Shown one piece after another: positions 26,825 through 36,600 of a stretch of DNA of 64,000 nt. How positions within the stretch are numbered: the first letter of the stretch is position 1; each line of letters opens with the position of its first letter. Both the position numbers and the translations under genes were made by a program. Source of the DNA: a bacterium ADurb.Bin236 (GTDB lineage Bacteria > UBP15 > UBA6099). The notes beneath the pieces are model-generated. The model ran no database searches, was not told the DNA's origin, and saw nothing but the letters and a program-made list of their open reading frames with translations. Location: contig MWCD01000013.1 of the NCBI GenBank assembly GCA_002069885.1, positions 1 to 64,000 of the forward strand. The letters are read 5' to 3'.

Positions 26825-27718
26825 TTATTTCCTGTCGATTTCATATCCCGTCAGAGCTGTGGTCGAAATGTTTTTAGAAGTGAAGGAAGTTTGTCCGGCG
26901 ACAAGCTTCTCCCCGCCGTAATCCATTATCACAAGAGCGACATATTCGTCAGGAGCGAGCCGGGCTTCAATCGGAACGGTCACAATTCTCTCCCGGCCGG
27001 GAATGACATATTTTTTTTCGTAAGACACGGCCTCCGTATGTATTGTTTTGCCTGCCAGCGTTCTCACCTCAAGCACGCCGTGCGGAGTCAGAAGAGTGTT
27101 GCCAGTGTTGAAGAACCCGATGTTCGCGATAAGCGGAGAATCCTTGAATTCGCTTTGCGCGTCCGGACGAGAGACGGTCAGAGAAGAGAGTTCGCCCCGC
27201 GCCGCGATGCCGGATTTTACATTGATGAAAACCCTGACGCCGTATCTCATATTAGTCGTTATCGCCGCCTTGAATCTGCCGTCTTCCGCCGAAGGTTTCT
27301 GAGGAGTCGGCATTCCTTCCACCATGATGAAAGTCCAATAAAGCCCGGAAGCGTCTTGAGGAACGGAGAAGGAAAATCTTGCTTCCGCTTTTTCCCCGGC
27401 GGGAACGTTGAATTGAGATTGGCTCAGAGTTATCCAGCCTCCGCATGAGCGGTCGACTTCGCCCGATTCACGGTAAACGTCTTTCCCTGATGGTTGTTTG
27501 TCCCAGTCCTGAATGTAGACGCGGCCCATCTGAAGCTCATCGCTCCCTGTGTTGTCTATAACAATCGACGTGGTGTATGACGCGCCCGGCGCGGCGTTCA
27601 GTTCGATCTTCATTGGCAACACGGAAAACGCCGTCAAGGGAGCCGCGTTCAGAGCGGCAAACATGATTGCCGCTATCGCCGCGCCAGCCGCTTTTTTTAG
27701 ATTGTTCATCAGTCTCAT
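26825..27718 (-). CDS. Periplasmic chaperone-like protein (PapD/DUF916-like)
   Basis: The 297-residue protein has a signal peptide, then an Ig-like domain beginning FSVLPMKIELNAAPGASYTTSIVIDNTGSDELQMGRVYIQDW. That is the layout of PapD-type pilus chaperones and of the DUF916 domain in Gram-positive WxL systems. A second beta domain follows (~residues 165-290; SPLIANIGFFNTGNTLLTPHGVLEVR). Classical pilus chaperones have about 230 residues, so this one is larger. ATG 27718 has GAGGATAACGAG just upstream. It sits between the subunit-like genes and the barrel gene, as chaperones do in fimbrial operons. Chaperone function is inferred. Confidence 0.7.
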   Translation of the reverse strand: MRLMNNLKKAAGAAIAAIMFAALNAAPLTAFSVLPMKIELNAAPGASYTTSIVIDNTGSDELQMGRVYIQDWDKQPSGKDVYRESGEVDRSCGGWITLSQSQFNVPAGEKAEARFSFSVPQDASGLYWTFIMVEGMPTPQKPSAEDGRFKAAITTNMRYGVRVFINVKSGIAARGELSSLTVSRPDAQSEFKDSPLIANIGFFNTGNTLLTPHGVLEVRTLAGKTIHTEAVSYEKKYVIPGRERIVTVPIEARLAPDEYVALVIMDYGGEKLVAGQTSFTSKNISTTALTGYEIDRK

Positions 27719-27833
27719 CTCGTTATCCTCTCATTTCTTCTCGCGCTGTCCGAGCCTCGCGCTTCAAGCATCGGGCCGGGGCGTCTTCGTTGTTGGGAGA
27801 TAGATTGTTTAATCCCCCGGTTCATTCCGCGTG

Positions 27834-28373
27834 TCAATCAGTGGTCGCGGTGAAAGTCAGATTGGCAGTATAGGTTCCGGCCACATCCTGCGCCGGGTTG
27901 AGCGCCAGTTTATAACGGACGGCGTCCAACATTATTCCCACGCCCGGCACGCCGAGGCCTGTTCCGTATGGAATAATCTCGACTGGAAGCGTCGCGTCGC
28001 CCGCGTCTAAGTTGAAGTAACTTACGCCTGAGTCTATGCTTATGCCGAGGTCGCCGAGAGACTTCGTTGCGTTTCCTGTTCCGCCGAAGTAATCCCCCAC
28101 GGAAGTCGATGACACTTGTAATCTCCAGCTTTCAGTAGCGTCGACCGACATAACGCCTGTCGTGATCCATTCCACTTCTCCGGCTGCCAAATCCGAGAAA
28201 GAGACATCGGCCAGAACCGGGGTCTCTACATCGCCGGATTCGATATTGATCAAAATCATGTTCCTTATCCTGAAACTTATGTCCGCAGTCTGGTCGTCCG
28301 TCGCGGCGACGGCGGCGAGCGGGCCTAGCATCAGTCCCGCCGCGATTGCTATCAACATTTTTTTCAGTTTCAT
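27834..28373 (-). CDS. Secreted fibre subunit-like protein B
   Basis: The 179-residue protein has a signal peptide (MKLKKMLIAIAAG...AVA-A) and a beta-rich mature part starting TDDQTADISFRIRNMILINIESGDVETP. It includes Trp-containing strands (EVEWITTGVMSVDATESWRL) and ends AGTYTANLTFTATTD. About three quarters of its residues match the protein encoded at 28540-29079, so the pair arose by duplication. ATG 28373 is chosen because GGAGG is 8 bases upstream and the start then aligns with its paralogue. No Cys pair is present, unlike many class I pilins. The fold may resemble spore-coat-U, DUF4402 or WxL proteins, but this was not tested. Confidence 0.7.
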   Translation of the reverse strand: MKLKKMLIAIAAGLMLGPLAAVAATDDQTADISFRIRNMILINIESGDVETPVLADVSFSDLAAGEVEWITTGVMSVDATESWRLQVSSTSVGDYFGGTGNATKSLGDLGISIDSGVSYFNLDAGDATLPVEIIPYGTGLGVPGVGIMLDAVRYKLALNPAQDVAGTYTANLTFTATTD

Positions 28374-28493
28374 TTCACTATCCTCCGGATTCATTCCCTT
28401 CTTGTCGTCCCTGATTCCTAATTCATATTTTTAGAATCTTCGGGATCGACGTCCGGGAGGGCAGTCTGTTTCGCGCAGCCCGCCCGGGGGTTT

Positions 28494-28525
28494 AAGGAAG
28501 AGGGAAGCAATTTTCCCTCTTCCTT
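28494..28525. terminator. Perfect 13-bp hairpin between the two subunit genes
   Basis: AAGGAAGAGGGAA (28494-28506) and TTCCCTCTTCCTT (28513-28525) pair perfectly around a 6-base loop. It lies 15 bases after the first subunit gene's stop (minus strand). There is no long T-run, so partial termination or 3'-end protection, raising the first subunit over the rest, is likely. Confidence 0.65.
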
Positions 28526-28539
28526 TTAACTCGCCGCCA

Positions 28540-29079
28540 TCAGTTTGTGATCGCAGTGAAAGTCAGATTCGCCGTGTAGGTTCCCGCAACATCGAGAGTC
28601 GCGTCCAAAGCAAGCTTGTATTGAATGGCGTCTAACGTTATTCCGACGCCCGGCACGCCGAGGCCTACGCCTGAAGCGATCAGTTCGACGGGGGATGTTG
28701 CGTCAACGGCGCTCAAGTTCACGTAGTTGGAACCTGAGTCTACGCTAATGGCTAGATCGCTAAGCGCTTTTGTCGCGTTACCCGTGCCGCCGAAGTAGTC
28801 GGCCACGGATGTCGAGGCCACTTCGAGTTTCCAGTCCTCCGTGGCGTCCACGGAAAGAACGCCGGTCGTGATCCATTCCACTTCTCCGGTAGTCAGGTCC
28901 GCGAAAGAAACATCCGCAAGAGTAGGAACCGCAACATCTCCCGAATCGATGTTTAGAACGATCATGTTCTGAATATTGAAACTGATATCCGCCGTCTGGT
29001 CGTCTGCCGCCGCAAAGGCGGCGAGCGGGCTAATCATCAGTCCCGCGACGATTGATAAGAATACTTTTTTCATTTTCAC
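28540..29079 (-). CDS. Secreted fibre subunit-like protein A, first gene of the operon
   Basis: The 179-residue protein is a paralogue of the one at 27834-28373, with the same signal peptide, the same D-D-Q-T-A-D-I-S-F start of the mature part, the motif EVEWITTGVLSVDATEDWKL and a C-terminus AGTYTANLTFTAITN. The start is GTG 29079, with GGAGG 8 bases upstream, exactly as in the paralogue; an ATG 6 bases later is the alternative. As first gene, followed by a strong hairpin, it is probably the most abundant product. A sigma54 promoter lies about 270 bases upstream. It is inferred to be a polymerising or surface-coating subunit; no known pilin family is assigned. Confidence 0.7.
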   Translation of the reverse strand: MKMKKVFLSIVAGLMISPLAAFAAADDQTADISFNIQNMIVLNIDSGDVAVPTLADVSFADLTTGEVEWITTGVLSVDATEDWKLEVASTSVADYFGGTGNATKALSDLAISVDSGSNYVNLSAVDATSPVELIASGVGLGVPGVGITLDAIQYKLALDATLDVAGTYTANLTFTAITN

Positions 29080-29346
29080 TTGTCTTTCCTCCGTTAAGTT
29101 TTCCGACCGCTAGGACGGCCGAGTTTTTTTTCGGAACGCTTTCGCGTTCTCCGTGGATTGCCGCTTCCGAGTTAGAGGCCATTTGTTCGCGCCGCCTCTA
29201 CGGAAATCGGCTTCGATCCGTTTGCGCGGACCGCTTGGAATCTTTCCTGATTCCGTTGCGGCGCTCTGCGGTCATCTGCGCCGTTTGTCTATTTATCTCC
29301 TCCCTTCGTTTTTTCTCGTCTCGTTTTCTCTCGCGCTAAGGATTAG
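29080..29346 (-). promoter_or_regulatory. Long structured leader of the fibre operon
   Basis: If transcription starts at the sigma54 promoter at 29347-29362, the mRNA has a leader of about 258 bases. Near its 3' end it holds GAACGCGAAAGCGTTC, a 6-bp stem with a GAAA loop (around 29132-29149), followed on the minus strand by a run of eight As. No open reading frame in it looks real. Confidence 0.4.
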
Positions 29347-29362
29347 TGCAAAGAACTTGCCA
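29347..29362 (-). promoter_or_regulatory. Sigma54 (-24/-12) promoter of the fibre operon
   Basis: On the minus strand TGGCAAG-TTCT-TTGCA matches the RpoN consensus at all key positions (GG and GC 10 bases apart). Transcription would start near 29336 and run into the subunit genes. Confidence 0.75.
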
Positions 29363-29478
29363 AAGCCCCGGACATTCGCCGCTGAATCGCAATATTCGCT
29401 TTGTATGTGCCATTTATTTTGTCTCCGCTTTTGGTCACAAAAATATCGAGCGGCATTAGAGTAACCCGCGAAAAACAA

Positions 29479-29496
29479 TGTAAAACCGCAGTTACA
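29479..29496. promoter_or_regulatory. Inverted TGTAA / TTACA half-sites upstream of the fibre promoter
   Basis: TGTAA (29479-29483) and TTACA (29492-29496) face outward with 8 bases between them, centred about 150 bp upstream of the expected start. The arms are those of the TTACAGTGTAA palindrome in reversed order. This is a weak candidate for a related activator site. Confidence 0.3.
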
Positions 29497-29616
29497 TCCA
29501 TCCCGGTTCTTCGTTCTAAACCGAGCTGACACACAACTGCGCGGCCCTGCCATCAGTTCAGAACGAGTCTATTCGGAAGTTATTTCAAACACATTCCGAT
29601 TATCAATATGTGAAAA

Positions 29617-29647
29617 TCGACAAACTCAGATAAGTATGGTATATAAT
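29617..29647 (+). promoter_or_regulatory. Possible sigma70 promoter of the SBP-type kinase
   Basis: TATAAT at 29642-29647 is a perfect -10 box; TCGACA at 29617-29622 is a fair -35 box but 19 bases away. ATG 29729 lies 81 bases downstream. Confidence 0.4.
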
Positions 29648-29728
29648 TGTCACTATATTATCTGACCAATGGCGCGATTGTGGTTTCTGAAGGGACACTC
29701 TAGTTTTCCGGGCAAAGGAGCGATTGAG

Positions 29729-32563
29729 ATGTTAAAAACAAAGGCTCGCGGAGTCTTTTTAGCGTTGATAGCTTGCGCGTGTATTTCGCTGCCGGCGGGA
29801 GCGAGCGAGCCGGGAAACTTGAGAGTGGGCCTGTATGAAAACAAGCCGAAGATATTCACTGAAGACGACGGGGCCGCCGCAGGCATCTTTGTGGACATCC
29901 TGAGAGAAATTGCGAAAGAAGAGGGTTGGAAGCTGCAATATGTAAAATGCGAGTGGCAGGAATGTCTCCGCGCTCTTGAAGAAGGCCGGATCGACCTGAT
30001 GCCGGATGTCGCTTATTCAGAAGAGAGGGCGTTGTTGTACGATTTCAACAAAACCCCCGTCTTAGAAAGCTGGTCGCAGGTATATTCGAAACCGGAATCC
30101 AAAATTGAAAGATTGTCGGATTTGAACGGGAAGCGGATAGCATTGCTTGACGGCTCGATACAACAAAAAGTATTTCAACAGTTAGTCGCCGGGTTTGAAT
30201 GTGACGTGACGATAGTTTCAGCGGATTCGCTCGCCGCAGCTTTTTCTGCGGTCAGAGAAGGACGCGCCGACGCCGCGGTGGCAAACCATTATTTCGGCGA
30301 TTACATTTATAAAGATTACAACCTTGCGAAAACAGCCATCGTATTCAACATAGCGACGCTGTATTTTGCGGCTGCAAAAGGGAGAGGCTCCGAATATCTT
30401 CAAGCGATAGACCGCTGCTTGGACGCTTGGAAATATGAGTCCGGCTCCCCATACTATCGCGCGATCAGCCGTTGGATGGAAAAGAAGCCGGATCAAGCAA
30501 TGGCAAGATATATGCCATTGACGCTTGGGATTATCTCGGCTCTTCTCGCGCTGGCTGGGACGGCGATTCTGTTTTTGCGACGACAGGTGGCCGCGAGAAC
30601 CGCGCGCCTGACGAAAGCCGGCAATGAGTTGACTCAAAGCGAGGAGCGCTTCAAAATTCTTTTTCAGGAATCACCGGTTTCAATCTTCATACACGACAAA
30701 GAGACAGGCGAGTTGCTTGACGCCAACAAAACCGCCTATGTCGCATACGGATTTTCGTCTCTTGATGAACTGAAAGCAAACTCATTCTGGGATGAGCCGC
30801 CGTATTCGTTGGAAAACGCGCTGAAACTGATACGAAAAGCGGCGCAGGAAGGCCCGCAAAGTTTCGAATGGATGAGTAGAAAAGTGTCTGGAGAGGTTTT
30901 CTGGGAAAAGGTGCAATTGAAGCCTATTGTCGTCGACGGAGCTGAGCGGGTTCTTGCCACTTGCGTTGACATCACCGAGAGAAAAAGGATGGAAGAGGCG
31001 CTTCGGGACAGCGAGGAGGCGCATCGCCGGTTGTTCGAAACGATGTCTCAGGGAATTGTCTATCAAGCGGCGGACGGGGCCATTATATCGGCGAATCCCG
31101 CAGCAGAACGGATTCTCGGATTGACTTCAGACCAGATGAAGGGAAGAACGTCGATGGATCCCCGCTGGAAAATGATAGAGCCGGACGGGGAGCCGGTTCC
31201 CGGCGCAGAGCATCCCGCGATGGAGGCGCTTCGGACGGGGAAAAAAATAGGCCCTGTCATAAGAGGCATTTTTCATCCGGAAATGAACGAATACGTGTGG
31301 TTGTCCATCACGGCTACGCCCCAATTCAACGAAGGGGAAACAACCTCTTTTCAGGTTTACTCCACTTTCGAGGATATAACCGAGAAAAAGCGCGCGGAAG
31401 ACGACAAGACTAAGCTGCAGGAGCAATTGACCCAATCGCAAAAGATGGAGTCAATCGGAAGACTTGCAGGCGGCGTAGCCCACGATTTCAACAATATGTT
31501 GAGCGTAATAATCGGGAACTCGGAACTGGCCATGCTCGACCTGCCGGAGGATTCGCCTCTGAAACTAAATTTTCACGAGATACTTCAGGCGTCTCAAAGG
31601 TCCGCAAACCTCACCCGGCAGCTTTTGGCTTTCGCTAGGAGGCAGACAGCGGAGCCTGTTATTCTGGACATTAATGAAACAGTAGAGAATATGCTTAAAA
31701 TGCTCAGGACTCTCATCGGCGAAGACATCGACCTTGTCTGGAAACCGGGCCGCAGTTTGTGGAAGACGAAGATAGACCCGGTACAGATCGACCAGATATT
31801 AGCCAACCTCTGCGTGAACGCTAGAGACGCGATATCAGGAACTGGAAAGATAATGGTTGAAACGGAAAACATTATTGTCGACGAGGCATACTGTGAAAGC
31901 AAGCCGGAAGCCGCTCCGGGAGAGTATGTGATGCTGGTGGTTAGCGACGACGGGTGCGGGATGGACGCCGAAACGCGCGAAAAAATATTCGAGCCGTTTT
32001 TCACAACAAAGGAAACAGGAAAAGGAACCGGCTTAGGGCTGGCGACGGTTTATGGAATAGTAAGGCAGAATGAAGGTTTCATAAATATCTACAGCGAGCC
32101 GGGAAAAGGAACCGTGTGCAAAGTATGTTTGCCCAAGTCAAAGGTCGACAACGAGCGGGAATCGACACAGCCGGAGCGCCGCCCCGTGCCTACTGGAGAA
32201 GAAACAATCCTGATTGTCGAAGACGAGCCGGCCATACTGAAACTTGGCAAGAGAATCCTCGAAACTCTCGGCTATACGGTTATACCGGCTGAAACCCCTA
32301 CGGAAGCCATAACCAAAACAGAGAATTATGAAGACGCTATTCATTTGCTTCTCACAGACGTTATCATGCCAGAAATGAACGGGCGCGAACTCGCGGAGAA
32401 AATCGCGTCTCTCAAACCCGGCTTGATCGCGCTGTTCATGTCCGGCTACACCGCAAACGTGATAGCTCATCACGGCGTTCTGGAAGAAGGAGTCAGATTC
32501 GTCCAGAAACCATTCACTGTGGAAAGCTTAGCCAGAAAAGTGCGGCAGTCTCTAGACGATTAA
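29729..32563 (+). CDS. Hybrid histidine kinase with periplasmic solute-binding sensor
   Basis: The 944-residue protein starts with a signal peptide, then a family-3 solute-binding domain (~30-255; [54 protein letters not shown]) of the type that binds amino acids or similar ligands. A membrane segment (~272-292) leads to two PAS domains (~310-430, ~440-560), the kinase core with H near residue 585 ([11 protein letters not shown]), DDGCGM and [11 protein letters not shown], and a C-terminal receiver ([24 protein letters not shown]). ATG 29729 is chosen for its AAAGGAG site and signal peptide. It is divergent from the fibre operon, a typical place for a regulator. Ligand unknown. Confidence 0.9.
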   Translation: MLKTKARGVFLALIACACISLPAGASEPGNLRVGLYENKPKIFTEDDGAAAGIFVDILREIAKEEGWKLQYVKCEWQECLRALEEGRIDLMPDVAYSEERALLYDFNKTPVLESWSQVYSKPESKIERLSDLNGKRIALLDGSIQQKVFQQLVAGFECDVTIVSADSLAAAFSAVREGRADAAVANHYFGDYIYKDYNLAKTAIVFNIATLYFAAAKGRGSEYLQAIDRCLDAWKYESGSPYYRAISRWMEKKPDQAMARYMPLTLGIISALLALAGTAILFLRRQVAARTARLTKAGNELTQSEERFKILFQESPVSIFIHDKETGELLDANKTAYVAYGFSSLDELKANSFWDEPPYSLENALKLIRKAAQEGPQSFEWMSRKVSGEVFWEKVQLKPIVVDGAERVLATCVDITERKRMEEALRDSEEAHRRLFETMSQGIVYQAADGAIISANPAAERILGLTSDQMKGRTSMDPRWKMIEPDGEPVPGAEHPAMEALRTGKKIGPVIRGIFHPEMNEYVWLSITATPQFNEGETTSFQVYSTFEDITEKKRAEDDKTKLQEQLTQSQKMESIGRLAGGVAHDFNNMLSVIIGNSELAMLDLPEDSPLKLNFHEILQASQRSANLTRQLLAFARRQTAEPVILDINETVENMLKMLRTLIGEDIDLVWKPGRSLWKTKIDPVQIDQILANLCVNARDAISGTGKIMVETENIIVDEAYCESKPEAAPGEYVMLVVSDDGCGMDAETREKIFEPFFTTKETGKGTGLGLATVYGIVRQNEGFINIYSEPGKGTVCKVCLPKSKVDNERESTQPERRPVPTGEETILIVEDEPAILKLGKRILETLGYTVIPAETPTEAITKTENYEDAIHLLLTDVIMPEMNGRELAEKIASLKPGLIALFMSGYTANVIAHHGVLEEGVRFVQKPFTVESLARKVRQSLDD

Positions 32564-32643
32564 CGCGCTTTTTCGTTTTTTCATACGCGCACAGTTCCGA
32601 AATAATGCCACTTAGCATTCAACCAGAAATGGTTTTGTCATAA

Positions 32644-32674
32644 TAAAAAAAGGGCGGATTCTCTGCAACCCGCC
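32644..32674 (-). terminator. Rho-independent terminator, minus strand
   Basis: On the minus strand GGCGGGTT and AATCCGCC form an 8-bp stem around GCAGAG, followed by CTTTTTTT. It lies about 100 bases after the stop of the small membrane-protein gene at 32776. Confidence 0.75.
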
Positions 32675-32775
32675 AAGATGGCGTTAGACGCCAAGAGGAA
32701 ATGAGGATAAGAGGCGTTTTCAACCGCTGTCGAAAAACGGCGGCGGCCCTGATATTCGTTCCGGTCCTCGGCGCG

Positions 32776-33162
32776 TCACCGCGTCGCGACTGAGCGCGCG
32801 CTTGTGAAAGCGACCAGCAGCATTGCAAGTAGAATCAATCCCAACGGAGCCGACACTACCGCGACAATATCTTTGAGCGCGTTGAAATCAACGCTCGGCG
32901 GCTTGGCGGATGCTCCGGCGGCATGCGCTGTTCCTATCACGATTTCATTGAAAAGCGGGGACGCGACAACCGGCGTGACGACCGCATAAGCGGCAAGCGC
33001 AATGAACGGTATCATCGTTATCATTATAAGTCTCCGGACTCTCCGGTTCCTTGTGATTGTCTTGAGCGAATGTCTTCTGTGCTTCCTTTTTCGCGACATG
33101 TTTCTTTCGTTGCATGTGACTGCCTTGCATTTCAGCGTCCACGATTCGGTTGTCCTGATCAT
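32776..33162 (-). CDS. Small membrane protein of unknown function under sigma54 control
   Basis: The 128-residue protein has a very basic N-terminal part (SRKRKHRRHSLKTITRNRRVRR, given here in part), a hydrophobic segment at about 48-70 (MITMIPFIALAAYAVVTPVV), a short presumably periplasmic loop, and a second hydrophobic segment near the C-terminus (DIVAVVSAPLGLILLAMLLVAF). ATG 33162 is chosen because GAGGG lies 7 bases upstream. No family is recognised. The basic N-terminus and two spans suggest a small inner-membrane protein, perhaps a partner or regulator of a larger complex. A near-perfect sigma54 promoter precedes it and a clean terminator follows, so it is a real single-gene unit. Confidence 0.65.
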   Translation of the reverse strand: MIRTTESWTLKCKAVTCNERNMSRKRKHRRHSLKTITRNRRVRRLIMITMIPFIALAAYAVVTPVVASPLFNEIVIGTAHAAGASAKPPSVDFNALKDIVAVVSAPLGLILLAMLLVAFTSARSVATR

Positions 33163-33206
33163 ATTCATTCCCTCGACATCGTTTGTTTTCAACACCGTCG
33201 TAAAAC

Positions 33207-33221
33207 GCAATAATCGTGCCA
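33207..33221 (-). promoter_or_regulatory. Near-perfect sigma54 (-24/-12) promoter
   Basis: On the minus strand TGGCACG-ATTA-TTGC is identical to the RpoN consensus. The start would be near 33195, 33 bases before the coding start at 33162. Confidence 0.8.
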
Positions 33222-33356
33222 ATGGCTATCCGAACGGCAAATGAATTTTGAGGCGCGCCAATTATCATTGATAATTCTCGGTTTTTTATTTTTCAGGCTG
33301 AAAAGCGCAAAGTTTTCTTCAGAGCGACGAAAGTCAAAATAACGGCGCTCTTGTCG

Positions 33357-33445
33357 CTACATGTAAATGAAGGAATACATCGGCGCGTCGCATTTTCTGC
33401 AAATCCGGTCAGGATTCGACGGTTCTATCGACGAATCCGGATTCG
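33357..33445. promoter_or_regulatory. Palindromic elements upstream of the sigma54 promoter at 33207
   Basis: CTACATGTAA at 33357-33366 is a one-base-shorter relative of TTACAGTGTAA, centred about 167 bp upstream of the expected start. Further out, CGAATCCGGATTCG at 33432-33445 is a perfect 14-bp palindrome, and its halves recur at 33402-33408 (AATCCGG) and 33412-33418 (GGATTCG). The rest of the 33222-33615 gap shows no gene. Confidence 0.4.
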
Positions 33446-33615
33446 CGCTTGTTTTGATTAGACTTATTATTAGATGATTCATCCCGCCATCTGTGTGACA
33501 AAGCTTTTTCCTTTGCGTATGATGCTATTTATACTTATTACTAATGGGTGGTTTCATCTAACAAAACGTGTAGGTAATAGTATTCATAGCGCGACACAAC
33601 AATATTTCGAAGCGG

Positions 33616-36600
33616 CTATCGGCTGCTTAAGGCATGGTTTATCGCGGCGCCGAGTTCAGAGATTGTGAATGGCTTCTGGACAAATCCTACCGCGCCCTCT
33701 TTCATAATCGCTCCGGCTTGCCCGTTCACGCTGTACCCTGAAGCGAGAATTACTTTAACGTCCGGGTTGAGCGCTTTCAGTTCCCTGAACACATCCGCTC
33801 CGTCCATTCCGGGCATTATGATGTCCAGAACGACAAGGTCGATCTGGGTTTTCAGCCGTTTGAAGGCTTTGACGGCGTCCGGGCCGTTTGAAGCGGCGAC
33901 AACGTCAAACCCGAATTTCCGGAGTATTCTTTCGGCGACGCTCAGCGCCGGCTTCTCGTCGTCCACCACCATGATCGTTCCTGTTCTTTGAAAAAGATGT
34001 TCATCTTCTTTGAGTTGCGTTTCGGCGGTTTCGGACTCGTCGACGGGAAGATAGACGCTGAATGAGGTTCCTACTCCCACTTCGGAAGCCACCTCAATGA
34101 ATCCGCCGTGATTCTTTACGATGCCGTATGTTATGGCAAGCCCAAGCCCGGTTCCTTTATCGCGCGGCTTTGTGGTAAAGAACGGTTCGAATATTCTTTC
34201 CGTCACTTCGGGGGGCATTCCCGTGCCGGTGTCCGAAACCTTTATGACGCAGTATCTGCCGGGAGATGTTTCAACGGTAATCCCCGCCGCTTCGTCTATG
34301 TCTCTTTCGCCGAGTTCGATGACGATGTGTCCGCCGTCCGGCATGGCAGCCGCAGCGTTGTTGCATATATTAAGAAGGGCTTGATGCATCTGGTTGACGT
34401 CCATCATAACGACGCTGTCTTTGACCTCAAATCTGGCGAGCACGCTAATCTTTTTCGGGATGCTCCTTTTTAGAAGTTTTGCGACATCCTCAACGACCGT
34501 TTTGACGGAAAGCGGCTGAGGATTAATTTTTTCCCTTCGGGCAAATGTGAGCAGTTTCATCGTGAGTTCCCGCGCGCGGACGGAAGCCGTCATAATCTCT
34601 TTAAATTCGAGCCGGCCGGGGTCGCTTTCCTTCAAATCCTCCAGCGCGAGTTGAGCGTTGCCCATGATGATGGCGAGCTGGTTGTTAAAATCGTGCGCCA
34701 TGCCTCCGGCCATCTGGCCGATGGACTCCATCTTTTGAGAAAAAAACAGTTGTTCCCTGAACGAGTCTCTTTCGCTCTCCACCTTGTGCCGTTCGATAAT
34801 GCTCGCGATTATGTCCGCGAACAATTGGAGTATTCTTTCCGTTTTTTCCGATTGTTTTGTGCCTGCCTTCACATAGAGATTTAGAACTCCGAGAGTTTTT
34901 CTGCCCGACATCACCGGGACGCAGTAATGACCGTGGTCCGCAGAGCCGGGAGGCAGTTCCTTGTGATATTCGTTCAGATTTGAAACGAACTGAATGGCGC
35001 CGGTCTGCGCGGCGCGACCGCAAAAACAATTTCCGAATTCCACGACTCCGCACATCTGCTTAACCGCAGGGTCCATCCCGACGTCGGCGACCATCGTCAG
35101 CGTCGATTTTCCCGCGTCCGCGAGGAAAACCGCGCCCGCCGGCTCGACTCCGAGCCAGTCCACGGAGACTATTTCGTGAAGAGCGTACTTGAGAGCTTTT
35201 TCGAGCGGAACTCCCATCAACTGTATCTGCAGGATAGCGTTTATCACCGTCTGCACCCGGTACTGTTCCTCCACCCCCTGCCGGGCGTTCTTCAGTTCGG
35301 TTATATCCTCGCCTATCGACTGAAAAGCCGTGATTCCGCCGTCGGCGTCGAACATCTCCGCAGTGTCCGTCCACCTCTGCCAAGACACTGTTCCGTCGGG
35401 CCTTGCGACCTCATGTTCGTAAGTGAGCGTGGGGTTGTCCTTGCTCATCGAAGCGATTTTTCTAAAAACAACCTCCCTCCCGGCTTCAGGGATGAAGTCG
35501 ATGAAGCGTTTGCCGACAAGGTTCTGCGGTTCAAGTCCGAAAAATCGGCAATAGGCCTCGTTCACGAAAGTGAGCGTAGTGTCCGGCAGCCATCTGCACA
35601 TCATAAATGTGGAGTTCTCAACAAGCAGCCTGTACTTTTCCTTGCTCTCATGCAGAGCCTTCTCGGCCTCGATACGGTTCGTGATGTCCAGATGAGTTCC
35701 AACGACCCGAATGGGATTTCCGCTCTCGTCTCTTTCCACTACACAGCCCCGGTCGTACACGAATATCCATCTGCCTGATTTGTGCCGCGCCCTGTGCACG
35801 ACCTCGTAGATCGGCGTTTTGCCAGCTATGTGTTCGGCGAGCTTTTCGTTCACCATTTCCATGTCGTCCGGGTGGGTCAGCCTGCTCCAAGTTTCAGTGT
35901 TGGACTCAAGTTCCTCAAGCTTGTAGCCGAGCAGTTTCGCCCAAAGGTCGTTGAACTTCACTTCGTTGGTTCGGATATTCCAGTCCCATGTGCCGAGGCC
36001 CGCCCCTTCTATGGCAAGTTGCAACTGTTGCCGGCTCTCAACAAGTGAATCGCTCGCTTTTTTCCTGTCCAAAGCGCCTTTTATTATGGCGGAAGCCATG
36101 ATAATAGCTGAAAAATCGTCGTCGTCCCACTCGCGGCGGCCTCTATGGTCGCCTACCCCTAACGCTCCGGTCAAAGCGTCTCCGGTGAACATCGGCATCA
36201 GCGCGAAAGCCTTCATGCCCACCTCGCGGACCAGCCTGTTTTCACCTGCCGCATCTTCGGGGATGTCCGACGAGAATTTTACATCGACAAGCTCTCCGTT
36301 CCTAAGCCGGTTTATCGTCCATTTGCAGTCATCCAGAGAAATCGCTCGCACAGTTTTCCGGATCGGCGCCAAATCTCCGCCTACCCATTCATGAGTGACG
36401 CTGGGGGAAACGCCGTCAAACGTTCTAACAACGAACATCCTGCTTACTCCCAAGAATTCTCCTATGTCGGAAAGCGCGGCGTTAACAGCCTCATCTGTGT
36501 CCATGACTCCGAGAAATCTTGCCGAGAGCATTGAAAGGGTCTGTTCGAGGCGCATACGGCGCGCGAGCGTCCTTTCCGCCGCTTTTCTTCTGGAAATATC

